Below, in pieces: positions 9,753-18,751 of a stretch of DNA of 64,000 bases (position 1 is the stretch's first letter; the number at the start of each line of letters is the position of its first letter). The notes under the pieces are model-generated. The model saw only the letters and a list, made by a program, of their open reading frames with translations. It was not told where the DNA came from and searched no databases. The DNA is from Flavobacterium geliluteum. Its GTDB lineage: Bacteria > Bacteroidota > Bacteroidia > Flavobacteriales > Flavobacteriaceae. A program made the position numbers and the translations under genes. The stretch lies in contig NZ_JAGFBV010000001.1 of NCBI RefSeq assembly GCF_017948595.1, positions 1-64,000 on the forward strand. The letters run 5' to 3'.

Positions 9753-10235
9753 TTACAAGAACTTTTTATCAAACATAAAAGGGAGTAGATTTTTTAGGGA
9801 TGCCGATTTGTAAACCTGACCAATTTCGCCCATAAAATAGATTTCGATAGGGTTGTCCTGCTTGATTTCGTATTCTGCTATCGATTGTCGGCAAGAGCCA
9901 CATGGCGGAATTGGAGCTGTGGTTTGGTTGGTATCGGATGCCGCTGTAATTGCCATTTTTAATATTTTAGCTTCTGGGTAAGCAGCTCCTGCATAAAAAA
10001 TAGCGACTCTTTCTGCGCACAAACCAGATGGATAAGCGGCATTCTCCTGATTAGATCCTACAACTATTTTTCCGTTATCTAAAAGTAGGGCAGCACCAAC
10101 TCTAAATTGAGAGTAGGGGGCGTATGCTTTTTTTCGGATTGCAATTGCTTCAGTCATTAAATCCTGAATGTCATTTGATAATTCATCTAAGGTGTCAAAC
10201 ACTAAAAAAGATGATGTAATGCTTATTTCTTTCAT
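9753..10235 (-). CDS. cdd: Cytidine deaminase
   Basis: 160-residue zinc-dependent deaminase of pyrimidine salvage (cytidine or deoxycytidine to uridine). The catalytic CAE motif is in LCAERVAIFYAG and the PCxxC zinc motif in PPCGSCRQ. Substrate-binding FRVGAALL is near the N-terminus. The ATG at 10235 is preferred over the longer frame at 10268, because the latter would start inside the porV terminator hairpin. It lies between the secretion genes and the PDH genes with no functional link. Confidence 0.92.
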   Translation of the reverse strand: MKEISITSSFLVFDTLDELSNDIQDLMTEAIAIRKKAYAPYSQFRVGAALLLDNGKIVVGSNQENAAYPSGLCAERVAIFYAGAAYPEAKILKMAITAASDTNQTTAPIPPCGSCRQSIAEYEIKQDNPIEIYFMGEIGQVYKSASLKNLLPFMFDKKFL

Positions 10236-10254
10236 TGTTTTTAAGGGAAAAAAA

Positions 10255-10285
10255 ATCCAAATTCCCATAAATTAGGAATTTGGAT
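10255..10285 (-). terminator. Terminator of the porU-porV unit
   Basis: An 11-bp perfect stem (ATCCAAATTCC at 10255-10265 with its complement at 10275-10285) is followed on the minus strand by eight T. It lies between the porV stop and the cdd start. Its arm sequence is the same as in the gldJ terminator. Confidence 0.85.
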
Positions 10286-10310
10286 AGATATGTTTTACTG
10301 TTTTGTATTT

Positions 10311-11516
10311 TTAATAAACTTCGTATTTGTCTCCAAAGTTAAAGGTTAAAGAGAAGCGAAGGGTGTTTTCTAAAGGATTTCTGATTTTAGATGCAGAAAA
10401 TAAATAAGAAACATCAACTTTTACAACATTATATTTGAAGCCAGCTCCGAGAGAGAAAAATTTTCTCGCTCCTTTTTCAGGGCTTTCATGAAAATATCCC
10501 GCACGCATAGAAAATGCATCTTGATACGTATATTCTGCTCCCACACTGTAGGTGATTTCTTTTAATTCTTCGCTAGTACCATTTGGAGCGTCTCCAAATG
10601 ATTTAAAGATTCCCGAAACCCAGCCAATGTTTTTGTAATCATTGTAGTTGTTGGTGTCGGCTTCCTGCTGTGTAATGTCTTCAGGGTCAGTAAAATCTCC
10701 ATCATTATTAGTATCTACAGGAGTTCCAGTTCCCGGAGGCGTTGGTACAAGAAGTTTTGCAAATTCTACACTAACTCCAACAGTGTTGTATTCATCCAGA
10801 ATAAAGTCAAAACCAGCTCCCAGTCTTAAATTAGCAGGCAAAAAATTAGAGCTAAAATCGTCATTGTCATAGCTAATTTTTGGACCTAAATTTTGCATAT
10901 TAAAACCAGCTCTCCATCTTCCATTAAAGCTTGTGTAAGCAATTTCTTCAGATTGATAAAATCCTGCAATATCCACGGCAAAAGAACCTGCTGCAGAGGC
11001 ATCAGTGTCTTCTGAAGGAATTTTTAAGTTTGAGCGGATGTATCTCGCTCCGACGGCCATAGAGAACTTTTCGCTTAGTTTTAAAGAGTACGAACCATCA
11101 AGAGCAAATTCATTTGGAGATACTGTTCTTGCAGCTTCATTTGGGTCTCCAGTTGTTCGTAACTCAATATCTCCAAAACCAAAATAACGCAAACTTGCTG
11201 CAAAAGCACTTCGGTCATTTACTTTGTTGTAATAGGTTACCTGACCTAACGAAATATCATTGGCTAAATCTGTTAAATAGGGAGTATAACTCACAGAAAA
11301 TCCTTGCTTATCTACCGAAAAAGCATATTTTGCTGGGTTCCATTGTTGCGAGAATACGTCTGCAGATGTAGCCACACCCTGATCGCCTAAACCGGCTGCT
11401 CTGGCGTCTGCTGCGACTAATAAAAACGGAACTCCTGTCGTAATAGGTCGATTATCTTGAGCCTTTACTTTAAAAAGAATTGTAAAACAAATTAAAAGTA
11501 GAGATATTTTTTTCAT
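10311..11516 (-). CDS. porV: Type IX secretion outer-membrane protein PorV (LptO)
   Basis: 401 residues: signal peptide ending near FKVKAQ, then a FadL-like beta-barrel pattern with a Gly/Phe-rich N-terminal plug region (GVPFLLVAADARAAGLGDQG) that is diagnostic of PorV. In type IX secretion PorV escorts cargo from the translocon and, with PorU, PorQ and PorZ, forms the attachment complex at the outer membrane. It lies 41 bp downstream of porU in the same direction. A loop around residues 255-285 is rich in Asp/Thr/Pro (DTNNDGDFTDPEDI), calcium-site-like. Ends at a strong terminator. Confidence 0.92.
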   Translation of the reverse strand: MKKISLLLICFTILFKVKAQDNRPITTGVPFLLVAADARAAGLGDQGVATSADVFSQQWNPAKYAFSVDKQGFSVSYTPYLTDLANDISLGQVTYYNKVNDRSAFAASLRYFGFGDIELRTTGDPNEAARTVSPNEFALDGSYSLKLSEKFSMAVGARYIRSNLKIPSEDTDASAAGSFAVDIAGFYQSEEIAYTSFNGRWRAGFNMQNLGPKISYDNDDFSSNFLPANLRLGAGFDFILDEYNTVGVSVEFAKLLVPTPPGTGTPVDTNNDGDFTDPEDITQQEADTNNYNDYKNIGWVSGIFKSFGDAPNGTSEELKEITYSVGAEYTYQDAFSMRAGYFHESPEKGARKFFSLGAGFKYNVVKVDVSYLFSASKIRNPLENTLRFSLTFNFGDKYEVY

Positions 11517-11557
11517 TTGTAGACTTAGGGTTTTTTATGGTAAAAATATATATATTA

Positions 11558-14500
11558 TTATAATATGACAAGTTTTTCGTACTTTTCTGCTTTTTTATTT
11601 GTTAAATTTGATTTAACAGTGAGTTTATAAATATAAACTCCTTTGCCTATGCGGTCTCCAAAATCATCTTTGCCGTCCCAGGTTATTTCTCTTGATAAAA
11701 ATCCTTCGGTTGTGATAACTTGGTTTTTTGTCCAGACTACTTTTCCGGTTATGGTCATCACCTGAACCTGAACATCCAGTGGTTCGTAGGGTCTGTTGTG
11801 GGAAAACCAAAATTGGGTGTAAGTAGAAAATGGATTTGGATAATTAAGAACGTGTGTCAATGTAAGGGAATCATCGCCAACGACTACAAATTGTATCTCA
11901 CTTGTTACCGGATTGTTATAAACATCCCAAGCTGTAAAACTTATAGTGTGTATTCCTGCTGCTAAATTTCTTAGCGGGAAACGTAAATTTCCATTGGTGT
12001 AATCGTCTAATTTTGTTTGATAATAATCATTCAAAATATAAGGATTACTAGTGTCTCCGTCTACTATAGCTACAATATCATGGCCGATACCACTTGCAGT
12101 ATTGATTCCGTTTTCGTCTTCAAGAAACGCTAACAGAAACGGAGATTCGTTTGTGATTCCTCCCGAAACAAAAGTTTCATCATTCATATATAACTTCACT
12201 TTTGGACTAATATTGTCTTGAGGTGCATTTTCGTTAATTCCACCTATTTTAATAAGGTTGTTGTACCCAGATTGATTCTCAAAAAGTTGATTTTTTTTCG
12301 AATAAAAACTAATTTTTCCATTATCAAGCGGAATTCTAATATCTCTCGGAACGATAAAACTAAATTCGAAAACACCATTGGTTACAGAAGCATTTCCTCT
12401 AAAAATAGTTTCTCCCAAAGTTTTTAATTGTATAGAAGGACTATTTTCGTCGTTGTTTAAAGTGCTGGTAGTAATTAATTTATCAAAAATGGCAGTAGCT
12501 AATTCTCCGTTGTAATTGCTCAATAAATTATTGTTTTCATCTGTAATTTCTCCCGTGATTTTCATTTTGGCCAATGATTTAAAATCCGGAATGGATTGTG
12601 AAATGGCAATATCATTCACTTTAGTTAAAATAATTTTAGGTTTAGCAATCGCAAGCATCAGGGCAGGATCACCAATATAAAAAACGACATTACTTGATGA
12701 ACTCGGATTTTCATTTTTAGAAAGTCGAAGCGATTCTGCAATTGTTGTGTATTGATTTGAACCATAAGAAAGCAGGTTTTTACCCAAAATGTCATTAAAG
12801 TTTTCAGCATTAAACTGACCAATTTCGCGAATCGTAGTAATCATGGCAATGGCTCCTCCTTTCGGATTCCAGAATGTATATTCTCCTGCAGTTGGGCGAC
12901 TCGGATCGTCAAAACGTGAAAAATCGCAGGTAATCGTTATAAATAAAGGATATTTGAACTGATTGTTTAAGTTTTGCCCATCTGATTTTTCCCAAATACG
13001 TTCGGCTGCTAATCCATCTTCGCCGCCATGACCTAAATAGTTAAAAACGAGCGCACCTTTTTCGAAAGCATTAAAAAAATCGGTTCGGGCTTTAGGGTAT
13101 CTTGATCCTCCTGCAGAAGCTTCCTGTGTGTAGGCGTCCAGAATTATTTTGTCTACATTTAAAAAAGGCTTTTCAGTTGTGATAGCATCAGCCAGAGCAT
13201 TTTGGCGGCTTTGCAACGAGGCATCCGAATTTATGTCGGAATCATCGCTTACAAGAACAAAATTATTGCGCCAGTTACCATACGATTTAATGTCGTGGTA
13301 TTCCAGAACCTTATTGACCAGTTGTTCGGCTTGAGCATTATCCGAAACTAACATTCTGCCCACTGCAATGTCGATTCCTCCAAAAAAAGAAGTTATAATG
13401 CCTTCATCAGCATCCATTAAACCATAAAAATCATCAGAAGCAAAAGAGCTTTCTCCGATGGTATTGCTATTTAAGGAGTGATAGATCGGTACAATGTTGG
13501 TATTATTCGAAATTCTATTTTTATAATCGTACGAGGCGTCTCCAAAAAGATTCAGGTATTTGATTCTTTTTTCAGGAGAAGAAGCGTTGTCATATAGATA
13601 TCTAACGCAATTTCTGATGGCTGCGATATCTTGCTTTCCTGACGAAAACTCCTGGTAGATGTTTTCTAAAGTGACCACTTTTACACTCAGGTTAGAATAA
13701 TTTCGATGAAAAGCGGCTAATTTTTCAGCTTGCGAAAGTAAAAATTTGGGTGTTACAATAAGATAATCAATATCCTGACTGGCGTTTTGATTGTTTTTAA
13801 AAAGTGTTCCTTTTAGATTTTGGTTGGTAATTTTTGATTGATTTTCTTTTAAAGGATTATAATAATCACTCGGATCAATAGCGACATATTTTCTAATTTC
13901 TCCCAAATTTGCTTTAAAGCTAAAACTTGCCTGATTGCTGTTCTGAAAAGAAGATATATTATAAAGGTCTGTAATGTCCCAAATTTGAGCGATTGAAGTG
14001 GCGTTTCCAATTGTATAATTTGCAATTCCTGCTGTTGAGCCTGCTAAATCGTATTGAAATTGAAATTGTTTCCCAATGCCTAGTAATCTTCTTTTGGCAA
14101 TTAAATTGATAAAATCTAAATATCCTTTTGATCCCGGAACTCCATTATTATTGTATGATAATTTTATTTTTAGATTTTCGCTGCCTGTAAAAGTGCTGTT
14201 GGGATTAAGTTTTCCGGAGAAATACTTTGTCTCTGAATTTGTTGTTAAGGCATTAAAAGAGATGTTTCCAATGGTTTGTCCGTTTGATGAAACAGTAAAA
14301 GAAGTTGGTGTAAAAGCCGCCGAAGCCGCTGTTACAGCTATTTTAACAGGCACGGTTAGGTCTATGTTTGGAAAGTTAAAGTCAAATTCCTGCTCTTGAT
14401 TGATGTCAAAGGATTCTCCAAGCCATTGGCGTCCCAGATGTGCAATATTGGTAAGGTCAATTTCGTGATATTGATGGTCGTCGAACGTATTGAGTTCCAG

Positions 14501-15394
14501 AGTGGCGTTTCCGGTTGGTTGGATATTTGCGGCAATTCGCTTCCCGTCACCACCTTGTGTTGTAATGTAATAATAAGATTTAGTGTCGTATAAATTGATG
14601 TTGGTTTGATTTTCATCGCTCCAGGTGTCAATACCTTCTGCGTAAAAAAGAATAAAGTCGTCATTGCCAAAATTGCCGTCACTTTCGCCCATTATTTGAA
14701 TCGCATTTTCCGTCAAATCCTCGGGATAAAAGCTGCTGTTTGCCAACGGAAGCATTTTTCCGCCATTTCCATAGATTTTTATTCTCCTTGGGTCAGATTT
14801 TGTAACATCAAAACCTAAACTTTGCAGAAATTGTCTAGAAATTTTATAAACACCCGATTTTTCAACATAAAAACGATACCAATCTCCAGAAGCTAAAACA
14901 GAATTTGTGATGAGAGCCGTTTTTTGAAAAGAAGAATTGTTGCTGTTTCTTGCATTAGAATTATTGATAGTATACGAGAAAGATTTTACTTTTTTAAAAC
15001 CATTTCCGTCAGAGATAATTGGTGATAAGGATATAAAAGTTTGTTTTTTATCTCTGGAATTTACCGTTTTGAGCGTTTCATTAACGCTTTTAGGAATATT
15101 TTCACGAGATAAATCTCCTAATTCAGCTACAGGAATTGATTCGTATAAAATATTCAAAATTTCGATTGTGCTGCTGTTATTATAGTTGGCTTCTTCTACT
15201 TTTAGCAGTAACATTATGTTTTTTTTTGTAGTATCGAACCTAAAACCGCTCCCAGAAAAGTACGGAATAGTAAATTTTGATTCTCCAAACCCCATTTCTC
15301 TTTTGGTTTGCCAATCTATTGTAAAAGCGCCATTTATCTGGGAAAATGAGATAATTGGGAGGAGAAAAAAGTATAAGATTAAGGTTTGTTTCAT
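11558..15394 (-). CDS. porU: Type IX secretion system C-terminal signal peptidase PorU
   Basis: About 1278-residue gingipain-type (peptidase family C25) sortase. It removes the C-terminal signal domain of secreted cargo at the cell surface and links cargo to surface lipid. The signal peptide starts at the ATG at 15394 (MKQTLILYFFLLPIISFSQ); the ATG 15 bp upstream is less likely. The catalytic pair is visible as His in YLGHGGEDG (residue 789) and Cys in ITITCDFSRF (823). A C-terminal domain with an FxYPNPF-like motif (NYPNPF) and the GKGVYIYKL turn shows it carries its own T9SS-type CTD. Divergent from gldJ. Confidence 0.93.
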   Translation of the reverse strand: MKQTLILYFFLLPIISFSQINGAFTIDWQTKREMGFGESKFTIPYFSGSGFRFDTTKKNIMLLLKVEEANYNNSSTIEILNILYESIPVAELGDLSRENIPKSVNETLKTVNSRDKKQTFISLSPIISDGNGFKKVKSFSYTINNSNARNSNNSSFQKTALITNSVLASGDWYRFYVEKSGVYKISRQFLQSLGFDVTKSDPRRIKIYGNGGKMLPLANSSFYPEDLTENAIQIMGESDGNFGNDDFILFYAEGIDTWSDENQTNINLYDTKSYYYITTQGGDGKRIAANIQPTGNATLELNTFDDHQYHEIDLTNIAHLGRQWLGESFDINQEQEFDFNFPNIDLTVPVKIAVTAASAAFTPTSFTVSSNGQTIGNISFNALTTNSETKYFSGKLNPNSTFTGSENLKIKLSYNNNGVPGSKGYLDFINLIAKRRLLGIGKQFQFQYDLAGSTAGIANYTIGNATSIAQIWDITDLYNISSFQNSNQASFSFKANLGEIRKYVAIDPSDYYNPLKENQSKITNQNLKGTLFKNNQNASQDIDYLIVTPKFLLSQAEKLAAFHRNYSNLSVKVVTLENIYQEFSSGKQDIAAIRNCVRYLYDNASSPEKRIKYLNLFGDASYDYKNRISNNTNIVPIYHSLNSNTIGESSFASDDFYGLMDADEGIITSFFGGIDIAVGRMLVSDNAQAEQLVNKVLEYHDIKSYGNWRNNFVLVSDDSDINSDASLQSRQNALADAITTEKPFLNVDKIILDAYTQEASAGGSRYPKARTDFFNAFEKGALVFNYLGHGGEDGLAAERIWEKSDGQNLNNQFKYPLFITITCDFSRFDDPSRPTAGEYTFWNPKGGAIAMITTIREIGQFNAENFNDILGKNLLSYGSNQYTTIAESLRLSKNENPSSSSNVVFYIGDPALMLAIAKPKIILTKVNDIAISQSIPDFKSLAKMKITGEITDENNNLLSNYNGELATAIFDKLITTSTLNNDENSPSIQLKTLGETIFRGNASVTNGVFEFSFIVPRDIRIPLDNGKISFYSKKNQLFENQSGYNNLIKIGGINENAPQDNISPKVKLYMNDETFVSGGITNESPFLLAFLEDENGINTASGIGHDIVAIVDGDTSNPYILNDYYQTKLDDYTNGNLRFPLRNLAAGIHTISFTAWDVYNNPVTSEIQFVVVGDDSLTLTHVLNYPNPFSTYTQFWFSHNRPYEPLDVQVQVMTITGKVVWTKNQVITTEGFLSREITWDGKDDFGDRIGKGVYIYKLTVKSNLTNKKAEKYEKLVIL

Positions 15395-15544
15395 ATTCAA
15401 AGAAAACAAAAATAATTTAAATTAATTTAAGTAAGTAAAAATATAGTATTTCATGTTATAGTAAATAATAAAAAGTATATTTTTGCGTTCGTAACTATAG
15501 GTTATTTTTCTGCAAAAAACAGTTAAATAAAATTAATTAGAACA

Positions 15545-15584
15545 GGTGTTGCTAATTAAATGTTAATTATTATATTGCAGCACC
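15545..15584 (+). promoter_or_regulatory. gldJ promoter embedded in a nested inverted repeat
   Basis: TTG at 15549-15551 and TATATTG at 15571-15577 are separated by 19 nt, which fits the Bacteroidota -33/-7 arrangement with one missing T in the -7 box. The same stretch forms a nested palindrome: outer arms GGTGTTGC and GCAGCACC with one mismatch, inner arms TAATTAA and TTAATTA perfect. A second perfect -7 box (TATTTTTG) is at 15478-15485. Confidence 0.42.
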
Positions 15585-15602
15585 TAAATTTATCACCTAC
15601 GA

Positions 15603-17285
15603 ATGAGTATGAAAGTAAACAAAATTGTGGCCTTGCAATTTATGATGTCAATGGTATTGATGTTGGGCACGGCTAGTTGTAGCAAAAAATCAAGTTCTAG
15701 CAATGCTTCTAGAGCAACTGGTTGGGACGTTGACAGTCAAAATGGAACTGCTGCTAGAAATGCAGGAAAAAAACAACAGGCTGGTCCTGGTTTAGTTTTT
15801 GTTGAAGGAGGTACATTTACTATGGGTAAAGTACAGGATGATGTTATGCATGATTGGAATAACACACCAACTCAACAGCACGTTCAATCATTTTACATGG
15901 ATGAAACAGAAGTAACCAATGGTATGTATCTTGAGTACCTAGAATGGTTAAAGAAAGTTTTTCCACCAACAGAAGAAAATTACAAAAACATTTACGAAGG
16001 AGCTTCTCCGGATACTTTAGTATGGAGAAACAGATTAGGTTATAACGAAACGATGACAAATAACTATTTGAGACATCCTTCTTATGCCAACTATCCTGTT
16101 GTAGGTGTAAACTGGATTCAGGCAACTGAGTTTAGTAAATGGAGAACTGACCGTGTAAACGAAGCAGTTTTAGAAAAAAATGGCTACCTTAAGAAAGGGG
16201 CTAAAACACAAGATGTAACTGCTGAAAGTATTTTTAATACTGAAACTTACGTTGCTTCTCCAACAAGTACTTACGGAGGAAACGAAGAGCTTGTTTTGAA
16301 GAAAAATCAAAGAGGAAAAAGACCTAAGGCTGGAAAAGATGGTGTAGAAGAAAAGAATGTGTACGCACAACGTTCTTCAGGAGTTATCTTGCCGGAATAT
16401 AGATTGCCTACAGAAGCTGAGTGGGAATATGCCGCTGCCGCAGATGTTGGACAAAGAGAATATAACATCTACAAAGGACAAAAGAAATATCCTTGGTCTG
16501 GAGATTATACACGTTCGTCAAAACGTAAAAATAAAGGAGATCAATTGGCTAACTTTAAACAAGGAAACGGTGATTACGGTGGAATTGCAGGTTGGTCTGA
16601 CGATGGAGCTGATATCACTAACGGCGTAAAAAGTTATGCTCCTAATGATTTCGGATTGTACGATATGGCAGGTAACGTTGCAGAATGGGTACAAGACGTT
16701 TACAGACCTATGATCGATAACGAGGCGAATGATTTTAACTACTTTAGAGGTAACCTTTATGGTAAAAATAAAATTGGTAAAGACGGAAAAATTGAAATTG
16801 TTACAAAAGATAACATTAAATATGATACTTTAAGCAATGGTAAGATTGTAGCAAGAAACCTTCCGGGTGAAATTGTTCAAGTACCGGTTGATGAGCAGGA
16901 AACATATTTGAGACAAAACTTTAGTACAAGTGATAATATCAATTATAGAGATGGTGATAAACAATCCTCTAAGTATTTTGATTTTGGAGATGAAGCAGAA
17001 AACAAAGCAGATCAAGCGATGTATAACTCGCCAAAACACAATGTAACTACAGACAGTTTAGGTACAATGATTAGAAAGTACGACAAATCAAGCAAGCGTA
17101 CTACTTTGATCGATGATAATGTAAGAGTCTACAAAGGAGGTTCTTGGAGAGATAGAGCCTATTGGTTAGATCCAGCTCAAAGAAGATATTTCCCTCAGGA
17201 TATGGCTACTGATTATATCGGATTTAGATGTGCAATGTCTAGAGTAGGTTCAAAATCTGAAAAAAGAAAATCACCAAGGAATTAA
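15603..17285 (+). CDS. gldJ: Gliding motility lipoprotein GldJ
   Basis: 560-residue outer-membrane lipoprotein of the gliding/type IX secretion apparatus. The lipoprotein signal is MLGTASCSKK with cysteine at 26. The mature part has the formylglycine-generating-enzyme/SUMF1 fold: FVEGGTFTMGK, MDETEVTNGMYLEYLEW, YRLPTEAEWEYAA, GLYDMAGNVAEWVQD and a terminal RVYKGGSWRDRAYWL...GFRC. GldJ is known to be needed for stability of GldK in the gliding ring. An internal start at 15609 is equally possible. Followed by its own terminator and then murF; it faces away from porU, so secretion genes lie on both sides of a 208-bp control region. Confidence 0.95.
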   Translation: MSMKVNKIVALQFMMSMVLMLGTASCSKKSSSSNASRATGWDVDSQNGTAARNAGKKQQAGPGLVFVEGGTFTMGKVQDDVMHDWNNTPTQQHVQSFYMDETEVTNGMYLEYLEWLKKVFPPTEENYKNIYEGASPDTLVWRNRLGYNETMTNNYLRHPSYANYPVVGVNWIQATEFSKWRTDRVNEAVLEKNGYLKKGAKTQDVTAESIFNTETYVASPTSTYGGNEELVLKKNQRGKRPKAGKDGVEEKNVYAQRSSGVILPEYRLPTEAEWEYAAAADVGQREYNIYKGQKKYPWSGDYTRSSKRKNKGDQLANFKQGNGDYGGIAGWSDDGADITNGVKSYAPNDFGLYDMAGNVAEWVQDVYRPMIDNEANDFNYFRGNLYGKNKIGKDGKIEIVTKDNIKYDTLSNGKIVARNLPGEIVQVPVDEQETYLRQNFSTSDNINYRDGDKQSSKYFDFGDEAENKADQAMYNSPKHNVTTDSLGTMIRKYDKSSKRTTLIDDNVRVYKGGSWRDRAYWLDPAQRRYFPQDMATDYIGFRCAMSRVGSKSEKRKSPRN

Positions 17286-17311
17286 GTTTTTTAAAATTCC
17301 AAAAAAATAGT

Positions 17312-17357
17312 AAATCCAAATTCCTAGACTGAATATTTCAGTCAGGAATTTGGATTT
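17312..17357 (+). terminator. Terminator of gldJ
   Basis: A 13-bp perfect outer stem (AAATCCAAATTCC at 17312-17324 with its complement at 17345-17357) encloses an inner GACTGAA/TTCAGTC helix. It is followed by a T-run. The outer arm is the same sequence as in the porV terminator 7 kb away. Confidence 0.9.
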
Positions 17358-17406
17358 TTTTTGTAGAAACTTTTCTATTTTTACATTCCATAAAAAATCT
17401 TTATAA

Positions 17407-18693
17407 ATGAATATTCAAGAAATTCATAACCTGTTTCTAAAATGCAAATCGATATCAATAGATACGCGAAAAATAGAGAAGGACTCAATGTTTTGTGCTA
17501 TTAAAGGAGAAAACTTTGATGCTAATACTTTTGCTCAAGAAGCACTAGACCGAGGCGCTTTATATGTCATTATCGATAACCCTGCTTATTTTATAGATCA
17601 GAGAACTATTTTGGTTCAGAACAGTTTAGAGACATTGCAGGAATTGGCAAAATTTCATCGTTTGTTTTTAAAATTGCCTATCATTGCTTTAACAGGCAGT
17701 AATGGTAAAACGACAACCAAAGAGCTTATTAATGTAGTTTTGGCTAAAAAATACAAGACCAAAGCTACTGTAGGCAACTTAAATAATCATATTGGAGTTC
17801 CCTTGACTTTATTGTCATTTACATCAGAAACAGAGATAGGTATTGTAGAGATGGGTGCAAATCATAAAAAAGAAATTGAGTTTTTATGTGAAATTGCACA
17901 ACCTGATTACGGCTATATCACCAATTTTGGAAAGGCCCATTTAGAAGGTTTCGGAGGTGTTGAAGGCGTAATCGTGGGAAAAAGTGAGATGTACCAATAT
18001 CTTAGGAATAGCAAAAAAATGGCTTTCGTAAATCTTGAAGACCCGATTCAGGTAGAAAAATCGCATGATATAAAATCTTTTACTTTCGGAATCAATAATG
18101 AGCATGCTGACGTAAATATCAAAAAAGTTGCGGCAAATCCTTTTGTTGTCATAGACTACAATGATTTTGCTGTAAAGTCTCACTTGATAGGTCTTTACAA
18201 TTCAAATAACATCAATACTGCGGTAACAATTGGGCATTTTTTTGAGGTAGACAACGCATCTATACAATCGGCGATAGAAGGATATATTCCAGAAAATAAT
18301 AGATCTCAGATGCTTAAAAAAGACAGTAACGAAATAATTCTCGATGCGTACAATGCCAATCCGAGCAGTATGGCAGTAGCAATTGCTAACTTTTTGCAAT
18401 TGGATAGCCATAATAAAATAATGATTTTGGGCGATATGTTTGAACTCGGTGAAGAGAGTCATCAAGAGCACAAAGCTATTGTAGATTCAGTATCAAATCA
18501 AGAAAAATCTGTATGTTATTTTATTGGTAAAGCTTTTTTTGAGAATAAAATTTCAAGCGATATACTTCATTTTTTTGAAACTTTTGAGTCTTTTGCGACC
18601 TATCTAAAAACTATTAATTTTAGTAAAAATACAATTCTAATTAAAGGTTCAAGAGGTATGGCTCTGGAAAGAACATTAGAATATGTCGCATAA
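17407..18693 (+). CDS. murF: UDP-N-acetylmuramoyl-tripeptide--D-alanyl-D-alanine ligase MurF
   Basis: 428-residue ATP-dependent Mur ligase that adds D-Ala-D-Ala to the UDP-MurNAc-tripeptide in peptidoglycan precursor synthesis. Visible elements: N-terminal IDTRKIEKDSMFCAIKG, ATP-binding ALTGSNGKTTTKEL (about residues 96-109), IGVPLTLL, EMGANHKKEIEFL and the C-terminal DAYNANPSSM motif, then ILGDMFELG. Length is slightly shorter than in E. coli, as usual in Bacteroidota. Isolated from the other mur genes, sitting between gldJ and the glucan locus and closed by a terminator. Confidence 0.95.
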   Translation: MNIQEIHNLFLKCKSISIDTRKIEKDSMFCAIKGENFDANTFAQEALDRGALYVIIDNPAYFIDQRTILVQNSLETLQELAKFHRLFLKLPIIALTGSNGKTTTKELINVVLAKKYKTKATVGNLNNHIGVPLTLLSFTSETEIGIVEMGANHKKEIEFLCEIAQPDYGYITNFGKAHLEGFGGVEGVIVGKSEMYQYLRNSKKMAFVNLEDPIQVEKSHDIKSFTFGINNEHADVNIKKVAANPFVVIDYNDFAVKSHLIGLYNSNNINTAVTIGHFFEVDNASIQSAIEGYIPENNRSQMLKKDSNEIILDAYNANPSSMAVAIANFLQLDSHNKIMILGDMFELGEESHQEHKAIVDSVSNQEKSVCYFIGKAFFENKISSDILHFFETFESFATYLKTINFSKNTILIKGSRGMALERTLEYVA

Positions 18694-18710
18694 TGCTAAA
18701 AATAACGCAA

Positions 18711-18751
18711 AAGAAAAGCCATCTTGTTTTTTTTTCAGGATGGCTTTTCTT
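18711..18751. terminator. Bidirectional terminator between murF and the glucan-locus regulator
   Basis: A 16-bp inverted repeat (arms 18711-18726 and 18736-18751, one G-U pair) flanks a T-rich loop and has A/T-rich outer ends. It sits between two convergent genes and ends at the stop of the regulator. Confidence 0.8.

Noticed and set aside
8597-10235. Single operon cdd-pdhA-pdhC
   Set aside because: The 157-bp gap with a perfect -7 box upstream of pdhA argues for a separate promoter, though read-through is possible.
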